DNA of 64,000 nucleotides from positions 124,001 through 188,000 of the forward strand of contig NZ_JAFMSY010000005.1 in NCBI RefSeq assembly GCF_017916455.1, written 5' to 3'. Below the pieces are notes generated by a model that saw nothing but the letters and a program-made list of their open reading frames with translations, did not search any database and had not been told where the DNA came from. This document shows, one piece after another, positions 18,945 through 27,378 of this stretch (positions are counted from its first letter, which is position 1; every line of letters begins with the position of its first letter). This DNA is from Nocardioides xinjiangensis (GTDB taxonomy: Bacteria > Actinomycetota > Actinomycetes > Propionibacteriales > Nocardioidaceae). Both the position numbers and the translations under genes were made by a program.

Positions 18945-20002
18945 GTGGAGCCCCCCGACCGGTAGGGGCGGACCAGTCCGGTCACCCGGAGGTGCACGGT
19001 GTCGCCCGGCGCCGGGTGGCGCACGCCGGAGATCCGGGACAGCACCGACGTGCCGTCCACGAGGCGCACCTGCACGGCGCAGGCGTGCCCGTAGTAGCTG
19101 ACCTCCTCGACGGTTCCCCGGACGCCCTCGGCGTGGGTGAGGTCGACGAATACCTGCTCGGGCCGGATCATCAGCGAGACCGGGCCGGCGGCGGGCTCGG
19201 AGAGCACCACGTCGCCCAGCGCGCAGGTGGCGTGGGCGTCCCTCGCGGTGCCCGGGAGCACGACGGCCCGCCCCACGAACTCGGCGACCTGCGGGTCGCT
19301 GGGCGACAGGTAGACCTCGCTCGGCGGCGCGGACTGCACCAGCCGGCCGGCGCGCATCACGGCGACCTGGTCGGCGAGCGAGAGGGCCTCGTCCTGGTCG
19401 TGGGTGACGAGGAGGGCCGTGGTGTTCGTCGCCTCGAGCGCCCGCAGCACGGCGCGGGCCGTGGCGCCGCGCAGGCTGGCGTCGAGGGAGGAGAACGGCT
19501 CGTCGAGCAGCACCACGGCGGGCTGCGGGGCCAGCGACCGGGCGAGCGCCACCCGCTGCTGCTGGCCCCCCGACAGCTCGTCGGGCCGCCGGTGGCGGTA
19601 GTCGGCGGGCAGCTCGACGAGGTCGAGCATCTCGGCCACCCGGTCGCGGACCGCACCGTCGCGGGCCTTCCTGGGCAGGCCGAAGGCGATGTTGGCGGCG
19701 ACGTCGAGGTGCGGGAAGAGCGCTCCCTCCTGCGGGACGTAGCCCACGTGGCGCGATTGCGGAGCGAGCGGCCGCACGTCGGGGCCCGCCACGACGGTGT
19801 CGCCGAACGCGATGCTGCCCGAGTCGGGGACGAGGAAGCCCGCGATGAGCCGGAGGAGGGTCGTCTTGCCGCAACCCGACGGGCCGAGCACGGTGGTGAA
19901 GGACCCGTGGGGGACGTCGAGCGTGACGTCGTCGACGGCGCGCGTCGCCGCGGCGCCGGAGCCGAACGACTTCGTCACGGCGGTGAGGGTCAGCGAGCTC
20001 AT
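18941..20002 (-). CDS. fbpC: Iron(III) ABC transporter ATP-binding protein (FbpC-like)
   Basis: A 353-residue ABC ATPase. Walker A is [17 protein letters not shown], the signature is [16 protein letters not shown], Walker B is [12 protein letters not shown], and the switch His is in [17 protein letters not shown]-terminal TOBE-like domain begins after residue 240 ([17 protein letters not shown]). Together with the permease and binding protein upstream it would power Fe(III) uptake. ATG 20002 overlaps the permease stop by four bases (ATGA), and its own stop overlaps the start of the adenylation-acyltransferase fusion by four (GTGA), so four genes form one coupled operon. Confidence 0.93.
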   Translation of the reverse strand: MSSLTLTAVTKSFGSGAAATRAVDDVTLDVPHGSFTTVLGPSGCGKTTLLRLIAGFLVPDSGSIAFGDTVVAGPDVRPLAPQSRHVGYVPQEGALFPHLDVAANIAFGLPRKARDGAVRDRVAEMLDLVELPADYRHRRPDELSGGQQQRVALARSLAPQPAVVLLDEPFSSLDASLRGATARAVLRALEATNTTALLVTHDQDEALSLADQVAVMRAGRLVQSAPPSEVYLSPSDPQVAEFVGRAVVLPGTARDAHATCALGDVVLSEPAAGPVSLMIRPEQVFVDLTHAEGVRGTVEEVSYYGHACAVQVRLVDGTSVLSRISGVRHPAPGDTVHLRVTGLVRPYRSGGST

Positions 20003-21546
20003 GCCGGCACCGTCTCCGTCCGGGTCGCGGGGCTGTCGCCGCGCATCAGCAGGACCGTGGCGGGGATCGACACGAGCACGAGCAGCAGCGCGTAGGGGGC
20101 GGCCGCGCCGTAGCGCAGCTCCGACGACGCCGACCAGAACTCGGTGGCGAGGGTCCGCGTGCCGATCGGCGAGAGCATGAGGGTGGCGGTGAGCTCGGTG
20201 GAGATGGCGAGGAAGACGAGCGCGGCGCCGGCGCCCAGGCTGGGGGCGATGAGCGGGAGTGTCACTCGGCGGGCGGTGGCCAGCGGGCCCACGCCGAGGC
20301 TGTGGGCGACGTCGTCGAGCACGGCGGGCGCCTGCTCCAGCCCGGCGCGCACGGTCACCACGGCGCGCGGCAGGAAGAGGATGGCGTACGCCGCCACGAG
20401 CAGGGTGGCGGTCTGGTAGACGACCGGCACCAGGCGGAGCGAGGCCACCACGAGCGCGAGGCCGACGACGATGCCGGGCAGCGCGTTGGCGACGTACGAC
20501 GTCCGCTCGATCAGCGTGCTCGCCCACCCGCGGTGCCGCACGGCCAGCCAGACGACGGGCACCGCGGCGAGCGTCGTGACGACCGCGCCGGCGAGCGCCA
20601 GGAGGACCGTGGCGACCAGCGCCTCGGTGAGGTCGGCCAGCGGGAACTCCGTCGACGTGCCGACGACGAGCCAGCGGACCAGGGCGAAGGCGGGCACGCC
20701 GACCGCGAGCGCCACGACCGTGGCGACCGTCGCGAGCAGCGGCCAGCGCCAGTGGCCCAGCGCGAGGGGCACGGACGTGCGGGCTGCGCCGCGGCCGAGG
20801 CGGGCGTACCTCCGCTCACCGCGGAGGCGGAGCTCGCCGAGCAGGAGGAACAGGCAGAGCAGGACCAGCACGCCGGCCATCGCCGTGGCGCCGCCGCCGT
20901 TGAAGGTGGAGCCGTACTGGTCGTAGATCGCGGTGGTGAAGGTGGGGAAGCGGAGCAGCGACAGCGCGCCGAACTCGGCGAGCAGGTGCAGGCCCACCAG
21001 CAGCGCCCCGCCGAGGACCGCGGGGCGCAGCTGGGGCAGGACGACGGTCGCGAAGGTGCGGGCGCGCGAGTGGCCGAGCGACCAGGCGGACTCCTCCAGC
21101 GCCGGGTCGAGGCGGCGCAGCATCGCCACGACCGGCAGGTAGACCAACGGGTAGTACGACAGCGTGACGACCGCGAACGCCCCGGCGAAGCCGTGGACGC
21201 TGCGGTCCAGGGACACCCAGGCATAGCCGTTGACGAACGCCGGGACGGCGAGCGGGGCGACGAGCAGGCCGTGCCACAGCCGCCGTCCCGGCAGGTCGGT
21301 GCGCTCGACGAGGACGGCGAGCGCGACGCCGAGTGCCGCGGTCGCGGCCATGCAGGCGGCGGCGAGCGTCACGGTGTTGCGGAGCAGCTCGGCGATGCGC
21401 GGGCGCGCCAGGAGGCCCCACAGGTCGACCGGACCGATGATCGCGACGTAGGAGGCCACGTAGGCCAACGGGACCAGCGCCAGGACTGCGACCGCCACCC
21501 CTGCTGCGAGCAGCAGGGGTGGCGTGCGACGCCCGGTGACGGTCAG
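19999..21546 (-). CDS. fbpB: Iron(III) ABC transporter permease (FbpB-like, duplicated 12-TM)
   Basis: About 515 residues with two homologous permease halves. Each half carries an EAA-type loop: EESAWSLGHSRARTFATVVL in the first and DDVAHSLGVGPLATARRVTL in the second. About twelve hydrophobic spans are visible, which is the fused architecture of FbpB/ThiP-type transporters. The start is uncertain. No ATG/GTG/TTG exists near the gene junction; the first legal one is GTG 21498, which lies inside the first membrane span and inside a strong hairpin. CTG 21546 overlaps the upstream stop as CTGA, with GAGG ten bases before it, and gives a normal N-terminus, so I use it provisionally. Confidence 0.9.
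   Translation of the reverse strand: MTVTGRRTPPLLLAAGVAVAVLALVPLAYVASYVAIIGPVDLWGLLARPRIAELLRNTVTLAAACMAATAALGVALAVLVERTDLPGRRLWHGLLVAPLAVPAFVNGYAWVSLDRSVHGFAGAFAVVTLSYYPLVYLPVVAMLRRLDPALEESAWSLGHSRARTFATVVLPQLRPAVLGGALLVGLHLLAEFGALSLLRFPTFTTAIYDQYGSTFNGGGATAMAGVLVLLCLFLLLGELRLRGERRYARLGRGAARTSVPLALGHWRWPLLATVATVVALAVGVPAFALVRWLVVGTSTEFPLADLTEALVATVLLALAGAVVTTLAAVPVVWLAVRHRGWASTLIERTSYVANALPGIVVGLALVVASLRLVPVVYQTATLLVAAYAILFLPRAVVTVRAGLEQAPAVLDDVAHSLGVGPLATARRVTLPLIAPSLGAGAALVFLAISTELTATLMLSPIGTRTLATEFWSASSELRYGAAAPYALLLVLVSIPATVLLMRGDSPATRTETVPA
21493..21524 (-). promoter_or_regulatory. Perfect 14-bp hairpin at the binding-protein/permease junction
   Basis: CGCCACCCCTGCTG (21493-21506) pairs perfectly with CAGCAGGGGTGGCG (21511-21524) around a 4-nt loop. 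On the minus-strand mRNA it starts about 20 nt after the binding-protein stop and includes the GTG at 21498. It could stabilise the upstream message, attenuate transcription or limit permease translation. Confidence 0.75.
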
Positions 21547-22571
21547 AGCAGGCCTGCCTCGGTCATCAGGTCGGTGACCTGGGGCCCGTTGAGGGCGGCC
21601 ACGTCGACGACCGGCGGCTCGAGCTCGCCGAACGGCTTCACGTCGGGGTTGAGGGCGGCTTCGGGGTTCAGCGGGTACTCCAGGGCGTAGGACTCGGCCA
21701 TCGCCTGCTGCGCGTCGGTGCCGGTCAGCCAGGTGACGAACTCCTCGGCCGCGTCCTGGTGCTCGCTGCTGGCCAGGATGCCCGCGCCGGAGATGCTCAG
21801 GAACGCACCGGGGTCCTGGTCGCCGAAGAAGTGCAGCGCGGAGTCGTCGGAGTCGGTGCCGTTCTCCTCGCGGTCGCGGTACCAGTAGTAGTGGTACGCG
21901 ATGCCCGCGTCGACCTCGCCGGAGTCGACGGACTGCATGACGACGAGGTTGTTCTGCACGACCACGCCGTTCTCCTTCAGCCCGGCCAGCCACTCGGCGG
22001 TGGCCTCCTCGCCCTCGAGCTCGAGGACGGCGGAGACGATCGCCTGGAAGTCGGCGCCGGTGGGGGAGAACGCCACCCGGCCCTGCCACTCGGGGTCGGC
22101 GAAGTCGAGGATCGAGGCGGGCATGTCGGCCTCGGTCATGGACTCGGTGTTGTACATCGCGACGGTCGAGCGGGCCAGAAAGCCGGTCCACGTGCGGTCC
22201 GCGGGGACGTACTCGTCCGGGATCGTGGCGTACGCCGACTCCGGCAGCTCGGCGAACAGCCCGGCGTTGCCGACGATGCTCATCGCAGGGGAGTTCTCGG
22301 TGAGGAACACGTCGGCGGGGGAGTCCTCGCCCTCCTCGACGATCTGGTTGGCCATCTCGAGGTCCTTGCCGTGGCGCAGCTCGACGTCGAGGCCGGACTC
22401 CTCCTCGAACAGCGGCACGATCTCGTCCAGCAGCTGCTCGTGCTGGGCGTTGTAGATCACCAGGTCGGGCGAGCCGAACACGCTGCAACCCGAGAGGGTC
22501 GAGGCGGTGAGGAGGGTGCTGGTCAGGGTCACGCCGATGCGGGTGGCTGTGCGGCGCCGGTGAGTCGTCAT
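21543..22571 (-). CDS. fbpA: Iron(III)-binding lipoprotein of an ABC transporter (FbpA-like)
   Basis: A 342-residue periplasmic-binding-type lipoprotein. The signal peptide ends in the lipobox LSGC (Cys29). The mature part begins LVIYNAQHEQLLDEIVPLFE, typical of Fe(III)-binding FbpA/FutA proteins. GIAYHYYWYRDREENG carries adjacent tyrosines of the kind that ligate Fe(III). ATG 22571 has AAGGA upstream at a 7-nt spacing. An IdeR/DtxR-like box lies 19-37 bases before the start, so iron repression is likely. First gene of the fbpABC-acyltransferase operon. Confidence 0.93.
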   Translation of the reverse strand: MTTHRRRTATRIGVTLTSTLLTASTLSGCSVFGSPDLVIYNAQHEQLLDEIVPLFEEESGLDVELRHGKDLEMANQIVEEGEDSPADVFLTENSPAMSIVGNAGLFAELPESAYATIPDEYVPADRTWTGFLARSTVAMYNTESMTEADMPASILDFADPEWQGRVAFSPTGADFQAIVSAVLELEGEEATAEWLAGLKENGVVVQNNLVVMQSVDSGEVDAGIAYHYYWYRDREENGTDSDDSALHFFGDQDPGAFLSISGAGILASSEHQDAAEEFVTWLTGTDAQQAMAESYALEYPLNPEAALNPDVKPFGELEPPVVDVAALNGPQVTDLMTEAGLL

Positions 22572-22589
22572 GGAGTCGTCCTTGTTTGC

Positions 22590-22608
22590 TTAGGCTGCCC
22601 TAACCCTA
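22590..22608. promoter_or_regulatory. Putative IdeR/DtxR iron box
   Basis: TTAGGCTGCCCTAACCCTA matches the 19-bp actinobacterial IdeR consensus TTAGGTTAGSCTAACCTAA at 14 of 19 positions. On the minus strand it contains TAGGGT (22608-22603), a plausible -10 for the iron operon, so a bound repressor would block the promoter. Confidence 0.65.
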
Positions 22609-22663
22609 GACCCGTCGGCGCCACGCCGCGAAACGTGTCGGGCGCCCGGCGGGCGCGGCGCCG

Positions 22664-22687
22664 GAGGGTTAGCGATCGTTAACCCTC
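22664..22687. promoter_or_regulatory. 24-bp near-perfect operator palindrome upstream of the acyl-CoA dehydrogenase gene
   Basis: GAGGGTTA, GCGATCGT and TAACCCTC form a dyad with a single mismatched pair. It covers the expected -35 region of the promoter whose -10 is TAGCAT (22694-22699). The shape suits a TetR-family repressor of fatty or branched acyl-CoA catabolism, but the regulator is not in the window. Confidence 0.65.
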
Positions 22688-22706
22688 ACCGGCTAGCATG
22701 CCGCCC

Positions 22707-23906
22707 ATGACCTTCGAGCTGTCCCCCGAGCACGAGCAGTTCCGGCGCAGCGTCCGCGACTTCGCCGAGGCCGAGATCGCCCCGCACGCGGCGCGGTGGG
22801 ACCGCGAGCACCACTTCCCGACCGACGTCGTGCAGAAGATGGGCGCCCTGGGCCTGATGGGGCTCACCGCCCCGGAGGAGTTCGGTGGTGCGGGTATGGC
22901 CGGTGAGGACGGCGGGTTCACCTCGCTGTGCCTGGCGATCGAGGAGATCGGCCGCGTCGACCAGTCGATGGGCATCACGCTCGAGGCCGCGGTCGGCCTC
23001 GGCATCAACCCGATCCTCACCTTCGGCACGGACGAGCAGAAGAAGACCTGGCTGCCCGACCTCGTCGCCGGTGAGCGGCTGGCCGGCTTCGGGCTGACCG
23101 AGCCGGGCGCCGGGTCCGACGCGGGCGCGACGAGGACGAAGGCGGTCCTCGAGGACGGCGAGTGGGTCGTCGACGGGGCCAAGCAGTTCATCACGAACTC
23201 GGGCTCGTCCATCACCTCGCTGGTGACCGTGACCGCGCGCACCGGCGAGCGGCCCGACGGACGTCCCGAGATCTCCACGATCATCGTGCCCTCGGGCACG
23301 CCCGGCTTCACCGCGGAGAAGGCCTACGACAAGCTCGGCTGGCACGCCTCGGACACCCACCCGCTGTCCTTCGACGGCGCGCGCGTGCCGGAGGCGAACC
23401 TGCTCGGCGAGAGGGGCCGCGGCTACGCGCAGTTCCTCGCGACGCTCGACGACGGCCGCGTCGCGATCGCCGCCCTCGCGGTGGGCTGCATCCAGGCCTG
23501 CCTGGACATGTCGGTGCAGTACGCCGGGGAGCGCCAGACGTTCGGCGGCCCGATCGGGCGCAAGCAGGGCCTCGCGTTCCAGGTCTCCGACCTCCAGGTC
23601 ATGCTCGACGCGTCCCGGCTGCTGACCTACAAGGCGGCCGCAATGAAGGACGCGATGGACGCCGGCTGGTCGTCGGTCTCCATGGCGGCGTTCAAGCAGG
23701 CCGCAGCCGTGGCGAAGCTCTACGCCACCGAGTCGGCGGTCACCGCGACGCGGATCGCCACCCAGGTGTTCGGGGGCTACGGCTTCATGGAGGAGTACCC
23801 GGTCGTCCGGTTCTACCGCGACGCCAAGGTGCTCGAGATCGGCGAGGGCACCTCGGAGGTCCAGCGGATGCTGATCGCGCGCGGGCTCGGCCTGCCGGTC
23901 GAGTGA
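22707..23906 (+). CDS. Acyl-CoA dehydrogenase
   Basis: A 399-residue FAD enzyme that introduces the 2,3-double bond in acyl-CoA. Landmarks are LAGFGLTEPGAGSDAGATRT (FAD/substrate loop), WVVDGAKQFITNSG, QVFGGYGFMEEYPVVRFYRD and the C-terminal EIGEGTSEVQRMLIAR, where Glu is in the usual catalytic neighbourhood. Chain length of the substrate is not evident. The frame also has ATG 22698, but -10 TAGCAT ends 7 nt before ATG 22707, so the latter is chosen as a leaderless start. A palindromic operator covers the -35 region. It is divergent from the iron operon and appears monocistronic. Confidence 0.94.
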   Translation: MTFELSPEHEQFRRSVRDFAEAEIAPHAARWDREHHFPTDVVQKMGALGLMGLTAPEEFGGAGMAGEDGGFTSLCLAIEEIGRVDQSMGITLEAAVGLGINPILTFGTDEQKKTWLPDLVAGERLAGFGLTEPGAGSDAGATRTKAVLEDGEWVVDGAKQFITNSGSSITSLVTVTARTGERPDGRPEISTIIVPSGTPGFTAEKAYDKLGWHASDTHPLSFDGARVPEANLLGERGRGYAQFLATLDDGRVAIAALAVGCIQACLDMSVQYAGERQTFGGPIGRKQGLAFQVSDLQVMLDASRLLTYKAAAMKDAMDAGWSSVSMAAFKQAAAVAKLYATESAVTATRIATQVFGGYGFMEEYPVVRFYRDAKVLEIGEGTSEVQRMLIARGLGLPVE

Positions 23907-23916
23907 CCCCGGCGCC

Positions 23917-24252
23917 TCAGGCCGACCGGGGCGCGTACATGATCACCGCGACGCCGACGAGGCACACCAGCGCGCCCACGACGTCGTACCGGTCGGGACG
24001 GAACCCGTCGAGGACCATCGCCCACGCGAGCGAGCCGGCCACGAACACACCGCCGTACGCGGCGAGGATCCGTCCGAAGTGCGCGTCGGGCTGCAGGGTG
24101 GCGACGAGTCCGTAGAGACCGAGCGCGACGACGCCGGCACCCACCCACAGCCAGCCCCGGTGCTCGCGCACGCCCTGCCAGACCAGCCAGGCGCCCCCGA
24201 TCTCGGCCAGGGCGGCGAGCGCGAAGAGGGCGAGCGACGTGGCGATCCGCAT
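23917..24252 (-). CDS. YnfA family (UPF0060) small membrane protein
   Basis: A 111-residue protein with four hydrophobic spans: [57 protein letters not shown] and [17 protein letters not shown]. The conserved [17 protein letters not shown] and [10 protein letters not shown] segments define the YnfA family, which is related to small multidrug resistance transporters. The transported substrate is unknown. ATG 24252 lies six bases after CAGACT, so it is probably leaderless. It converges with the acyl-CoA dehydrogenase across 10 bp. Confidence 0.93.
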   Translation of the reverse strand: MRIATSLALFALAALAEIGGAWLVWQGVREHRGWLWVGAGVVALGLYGLVATLQPDAHFGRILAAYGGVFVAGSLAWAMVLDGFRPDRYDVVGALVCLVGVAVIMYAPRSA

Positions 24253-24370
24253 GGCGGCAGTCTGGCAGCCGCGTGCTGCCGCCCGCGTCCGTGGCGGCGT
24301 GCGAGCCCCGGACGCCGATCTCCACCTCCCGGCGGATCTGCGGGGGCCGGGCGCGCCCTACCCTCGCTCC

Positions 24371-25702
24371 ATGCCGACCCCGACCCAGCGCGTCCTCACG
24401 TGGTTCGGCGTCGACGACACGTGGGAGCGCCCCCGGCCGCCGGTCGGCCGCCAGGACGTCGTCCTCGCGGCCGGCGTCGAGGCGGTCAGCCTGCTCGCCC
24501 TCGAGCTCGTCCGCAGCGCCGGGGGCTTCGAGCACACCGACGCGCCGGTGTGGACGCAGTGGCTGGCTGTCTCGAGCGGCGCGCTGCTGCTGCTCGGCAG
24601 GCGGCGGTGGCCGCTCGTGGTCGCGCTGCTCGCGGCGACGCACATGTTCGTGGCCGGGGTGACCATGCCGCAGGTGATGGGCCAGGTGTCGCTGCAGATC
24701 GTGTACTTCGTCGCCCTGCTCAGCGGCGTGGCCTACGCGCGGGACAGGAGGGCGATGGTGCTCGTCGTCGGCACCATCGTGCTGTTCATGTTCGCGTGGA
24801 TCACCTGGCAGTTCGCGGTCGGCTCGGCCGCGCAGGACATGATCGACGACCAGGCGCCCTCCGAGCGGGTCGGCGTGCTGCCCCCCATCCCGGCGGCCGT
24901 GGCGATGACGCTGGTCGTCAACGCCCTGTACTTCGGAGGCGCCATCGTCGGCGGCGGCGTCTCGTGGCGTGCCGCCCGCCAGCGGGCACGCCTGCAGGAG
25001 CAGGCGAGCACCATCGCGACGCAGGCCGGCCGGCTGCGCGAGCAGGCCGTCGTCGACGAGCGCCTGCGCATCGCCCGCGACCTGCACGACGTCGTGGCCC
25101 ACGGCGTCTCGGCGATGGGCGTGCAGGCGGGAGCGGCGCGACGGGTGCTCGACCGTGACCCCGACGCCGCACGTACGGCCCTCGCCCGCGTGGAGGAGGC
25201 CTCGCGCGACGCGGTCACGCAGATGCGCCGCCTGCTCGGCACCCTGCGCGAGGGAGCCGGCGAGGGCGCCGACGACCCACAGGACGCCCGGACGACCGAG
25301 GCCGGGGTCGGCGACCTGCCGGACCTCGTCACCGAGGCCGGGCACCACGGGCTCCGGGTCCGTCTGGAGGTCGTCGAGGCGCAGGACGGCGCGGCCGACC
25401 GCCTGCCGCGCGGCGTCGGCCTGGCGATCTACCGCACGGTCCAGGAGGCGCTGACCAACGTGCGCCGGCACAGCACCGCCGACACCGCGTCGGTGGTCGT
25501 CCGGGTCGACGAGGCGGCGGCGTACGCCGAGGTGGAGGTCGTCGACGACGGCCGGCCACGGCACGGGACGTCCGGCAGCGGCCTGGGCCAGCTCGGCATC
25601 CGGGAGCGCGCGGCCACCCACGGCGGCCAGGTCGACATCGGACCGCGGGTGACGGGCGGCTACCGCGTCCGGGTCCGCTATCCGCTGGGAGCGCGGCCGT
25701 GA
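24371..25702 (+). CDS. Two-component sensor histidine kinase (NarL-system, HisKA_3 type)
   Basis: A 443-residue membrane kinase. About five hydrophobic spans occupy residues 30-195. A short coiled segment then leads to the dimerisation helix ERLRIARDLHDVVAHGVSAM with phosphoacceptor His239. The HATPase domain has EALTNVRRHS (N box) and GSGLGQLGIRERA (G box), ending in a beta strand. The frame continues upstream to 24239, but TACCCT (24359-24364) six bases before ATG 24371 indicates a leaderless start. Its stop overlaps the response-regulator GTG by four bases. No extracellular sensor domain is present, so it probably senses membrane state; regulation of the downstream ABC-2 exporter is likely. 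Confidence 0.93.
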   Translation: MPTPTQRVLTWFGVDDTWERPRPPVGRQDVVLAAGVEAVSLLALELVRSAGGFEHTDAPVWTQWLAVSSGALLLLGRRRWPLVVALLAATHMFVAGVTMPQVMGQVSLQIVYFVALLSGVAYARDRRAMVLVVGTIVLFMFAWITWQFAVGSAAQDMIDDQAPSERVGVLPPIPAAVAMTLVVNALYFGGAIVGGGVSWRAARQRARLQEQASTIATQAGRLREQAVVDERLRIARDLHDVVAHGVSAMGVQAGAARRVLDRDPDAARTALARVEEASRDAVTQMRRLLGTLREGAGEGADDPQDARTTEAGVGDLPDLVTEAGHHGLRVRLEVVEAQDGAADRLPRGVGLAIYRTVQEALTNVRRHSTADTASVVVRVDEAAAYAEVEVVDDGRPRHGTSGSGLGQLGIRERAATHGGQVDIGPRVTGGYRVRVRYPLGARP

Positions 25703-26403
25703 GCGGCGCGAGCCCCCTCGCGAGCCCCGCCGACGCGGGCAGGCCGTTGCGGGTGCTCCTCGTCGACGACCACGCCATGGTGCGGTCGGGCTTCGCGATG
25801 GTCCTCTCGGTCGAGGACGACGTCGAGGTCGTGGGCGAGGCGGCCGACGGCCTGGACGCGCTCGAGCGGGCCCGGGCGACGCGGCCCGACGTGGTGCTGA
25901 TGGACGTGCAGATGCCGCGCATGGACGGCATCGAGGCCACCCGCCACCTCGTCGCCGAGGACCTCGGCCACGTCGTGATCGTGACGACGTTCGACCGCGA
26001 CGACTACCTCTTCGACGCGCTCCGCGCCGGGGCGAGCGGGTTCCTGCTGAAGAACGCCGGTCCCGAGCAGCTGCTCGACGCCGTACGCGCCGCCGGCCGT
26101 GGCCACGCCCTGCTCGCGCCGGAAGTGACGCGCCGCGTGATCGGCAGGATGTCCGGTGCGGCCGCCGTCCCCGACCGCCCAGAGCCGCCGGCGCTCGCCC
26201 ACCTCACCGGCCGGGAGCGGGAGGTGCTCGTGCTGCTCGGGCGCGGGCTCTCCAACGGCGAGATCGCCGCGCAGCTCGTGCTCGGGGAGGCGACGGTGAA
26301 GACGCACGTCTCCAACGTCCTGGCGAAGCTGCACCTGCGCGACCGCGTGCAGGCCGTCGTCTACGCCTACGAGGCCGGCCTCATCCTTCCGACGGAGGAG
26401 TGA
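25699..26403 (+). CDS. NarL/FixJ-family response regulator
   Basis: A 234-residue regulator. The receiver domain has LLVDDHAMVRSG, phosphoacceptor Asp69 in VVLMDVQMPRMDG, the Thr of VTTFDRDDY and Lys in GFLLKNAGPE. The LuxR-type helix-turn-helix is LTGREREVLVLLGRGLSNGE with VKTHVSNVLAKL. GTG 25699 overlaps the kinase stop (GTGA). It should be phosphorylated by the adjacent kinase. Its likely target is the following exporter operon, whose start is about 90 bp downstream. Confidence 0.95.
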   Translation: MSGASPLASPADAGRPLRVLLVDDHAMVRSGFAMVLSVEDDVEVVGEAADGLDALERARATRPDVVLMDVQMPRMDGIEATRHLVAEDLGHVVIVTTFDRDDYLFDALRAGASGFLLKNAGPEQLLDAVRAAGRGHALLAPEVTRRVIGRMSGAAAVPDRPEPPALAHLTGREREVLVLLGRGLSNGEIAAQLVLGEATVKTHVSNVLAKLHLRDRVQAVVYAYEAGLILPTEE

Positions 26404-26496
26404 CCGCGTCCGAGGTGTCTCCACCCCGGGCTCCGTCGCGCGGTTCCGTCCGGCGGGGGATCCGGAGGAGGTGGGCACCGCCCTAGCGTCGTGGTC

Positions 26497-27378
26497 ATGT
26501 TGGAGATCAGGGAGCTGACCAGGCGGTTCGGGGACAACACCGCCGTGGACCACGTGTCGTTCGAGGTGCCGGCCGGGCAGATGACCGGCTTCGTGGGCGG
26601 CAACGGCGCCGGCAAGACCACGACCATGCGGATGGTGATGGGCGTGCTCGGCATCGACGAGGGGGAGGTGCGGTGGCAGGGCCGACCGATCACCCGCCTG
26701 GACCGCCGGTCCTTCGGCTACATGCCCGAGGAGCGCGGGCTCTACCCGAAGCAGCCGATCCTCGACCAGCTGGTCTACATCGCCCAGCTCAAGGGCATGG
26801 CACGGGTCGAGGCCCGCGCGCAGGTGCAGGAGCTGCTGGAGCGCTTCGGCCTCGGCGGGCGTACGACCGACCACCTCGAGAAGCTGTCGCTGGGCAACCA
26901 GCAGCGGGTGCAGATCATCGCCTCGGTGCTGCCCCGGCCGGCCGCGCTCATCCTCGACGAGCCGTTCTCGGGGCTCGACCCGAAGGCCGTCGACTCGATG
27001 GTCGACCTGCTGCGGGAGTACACCCGCGACGACGTGCCGGTCCTCTTCTCCAGCCACCAGCTCGACCTCGTCGAGCGCCTGTGCGACCGGCTAGTCGTGC
27101 TGTCCCACGGACGCCGGGTCGCCGCCGGGACGGTGACGGAGCTGCGCGACGCGGGGGTGCCGCGCTTCCGTCTCGTCCTCGGCGGCGACGCCGGTTGGGT
27201 CCGCGACCTCCGCGGCCTCGAGGTCCTCGACCTCGACGGCACCACCGCGCTGGTCGAGGTCCGCGAGGACGGGGCCGAGCAGCACCTCGTCGCCGAGGCG
27301 ACCGGCCGCGGCGACGTCCACGAGTTCGTCCGGGTGCGCCCGGCGCTGAGCGAGATCTACCGGGAGGCCACCGCATGA
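26497..27378 (+). CDS. ABC-2 exporter ATP-binding protein
   Basis: A 293-residue ATPase of the NatA/drug-export type. Walker A is GGNGAGKTTTMRMVMG, the signature region is KLSLGNQQRVQIIAS, Walker B is LILDEPFSGLDPKA, and the switch His is in FSSHQLDLVE. A C-terminal extension of about 90 residues resembles the DUF4162 tail of such exporters. ATG 26497 is chosen over GTG 26491 because TAGCGT ends seven bases before it (leaderless). It pairs with the overlapping permease gene. Substrate is unknown, and sodium, antibiotic or lipid export are all possible. Confidence 0.93.
   Translation: MLEIRELTRRFGDNTAVDHVSFEVPAGQMTGFVGGNGAGKTTTMRMVMGVLGIDEGEVRWQGRPITRLDRRSFGYMPEERGLYPKQPILDQLVYIAQLKGMARVEARAQVQELLERFGLGGRTTDHLEKLSLGNQQRVQIIASVLPRPAALILDEPFSGLDPKAVDSMVDLLREYTRDDVPVLFSSHQLDLVERLCDRLVVLSHGRRVAAGTVTELRDAGVPRFRLVLGGDAGWVRDLRGLEVLDLDGTTALVEVREDGAEQHLVAEATGRGDVHEFVRVRPALSEIYREATA

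Noticed and set aside
24239..24370. Upstream extension of the histidine kinase to ATG 24239
   Set aside because: It overlaps the start and promoter of the divergent YnfA gene and reads as Arg/Pro-rich filler; a leaderless ATG at 24371 fits better.
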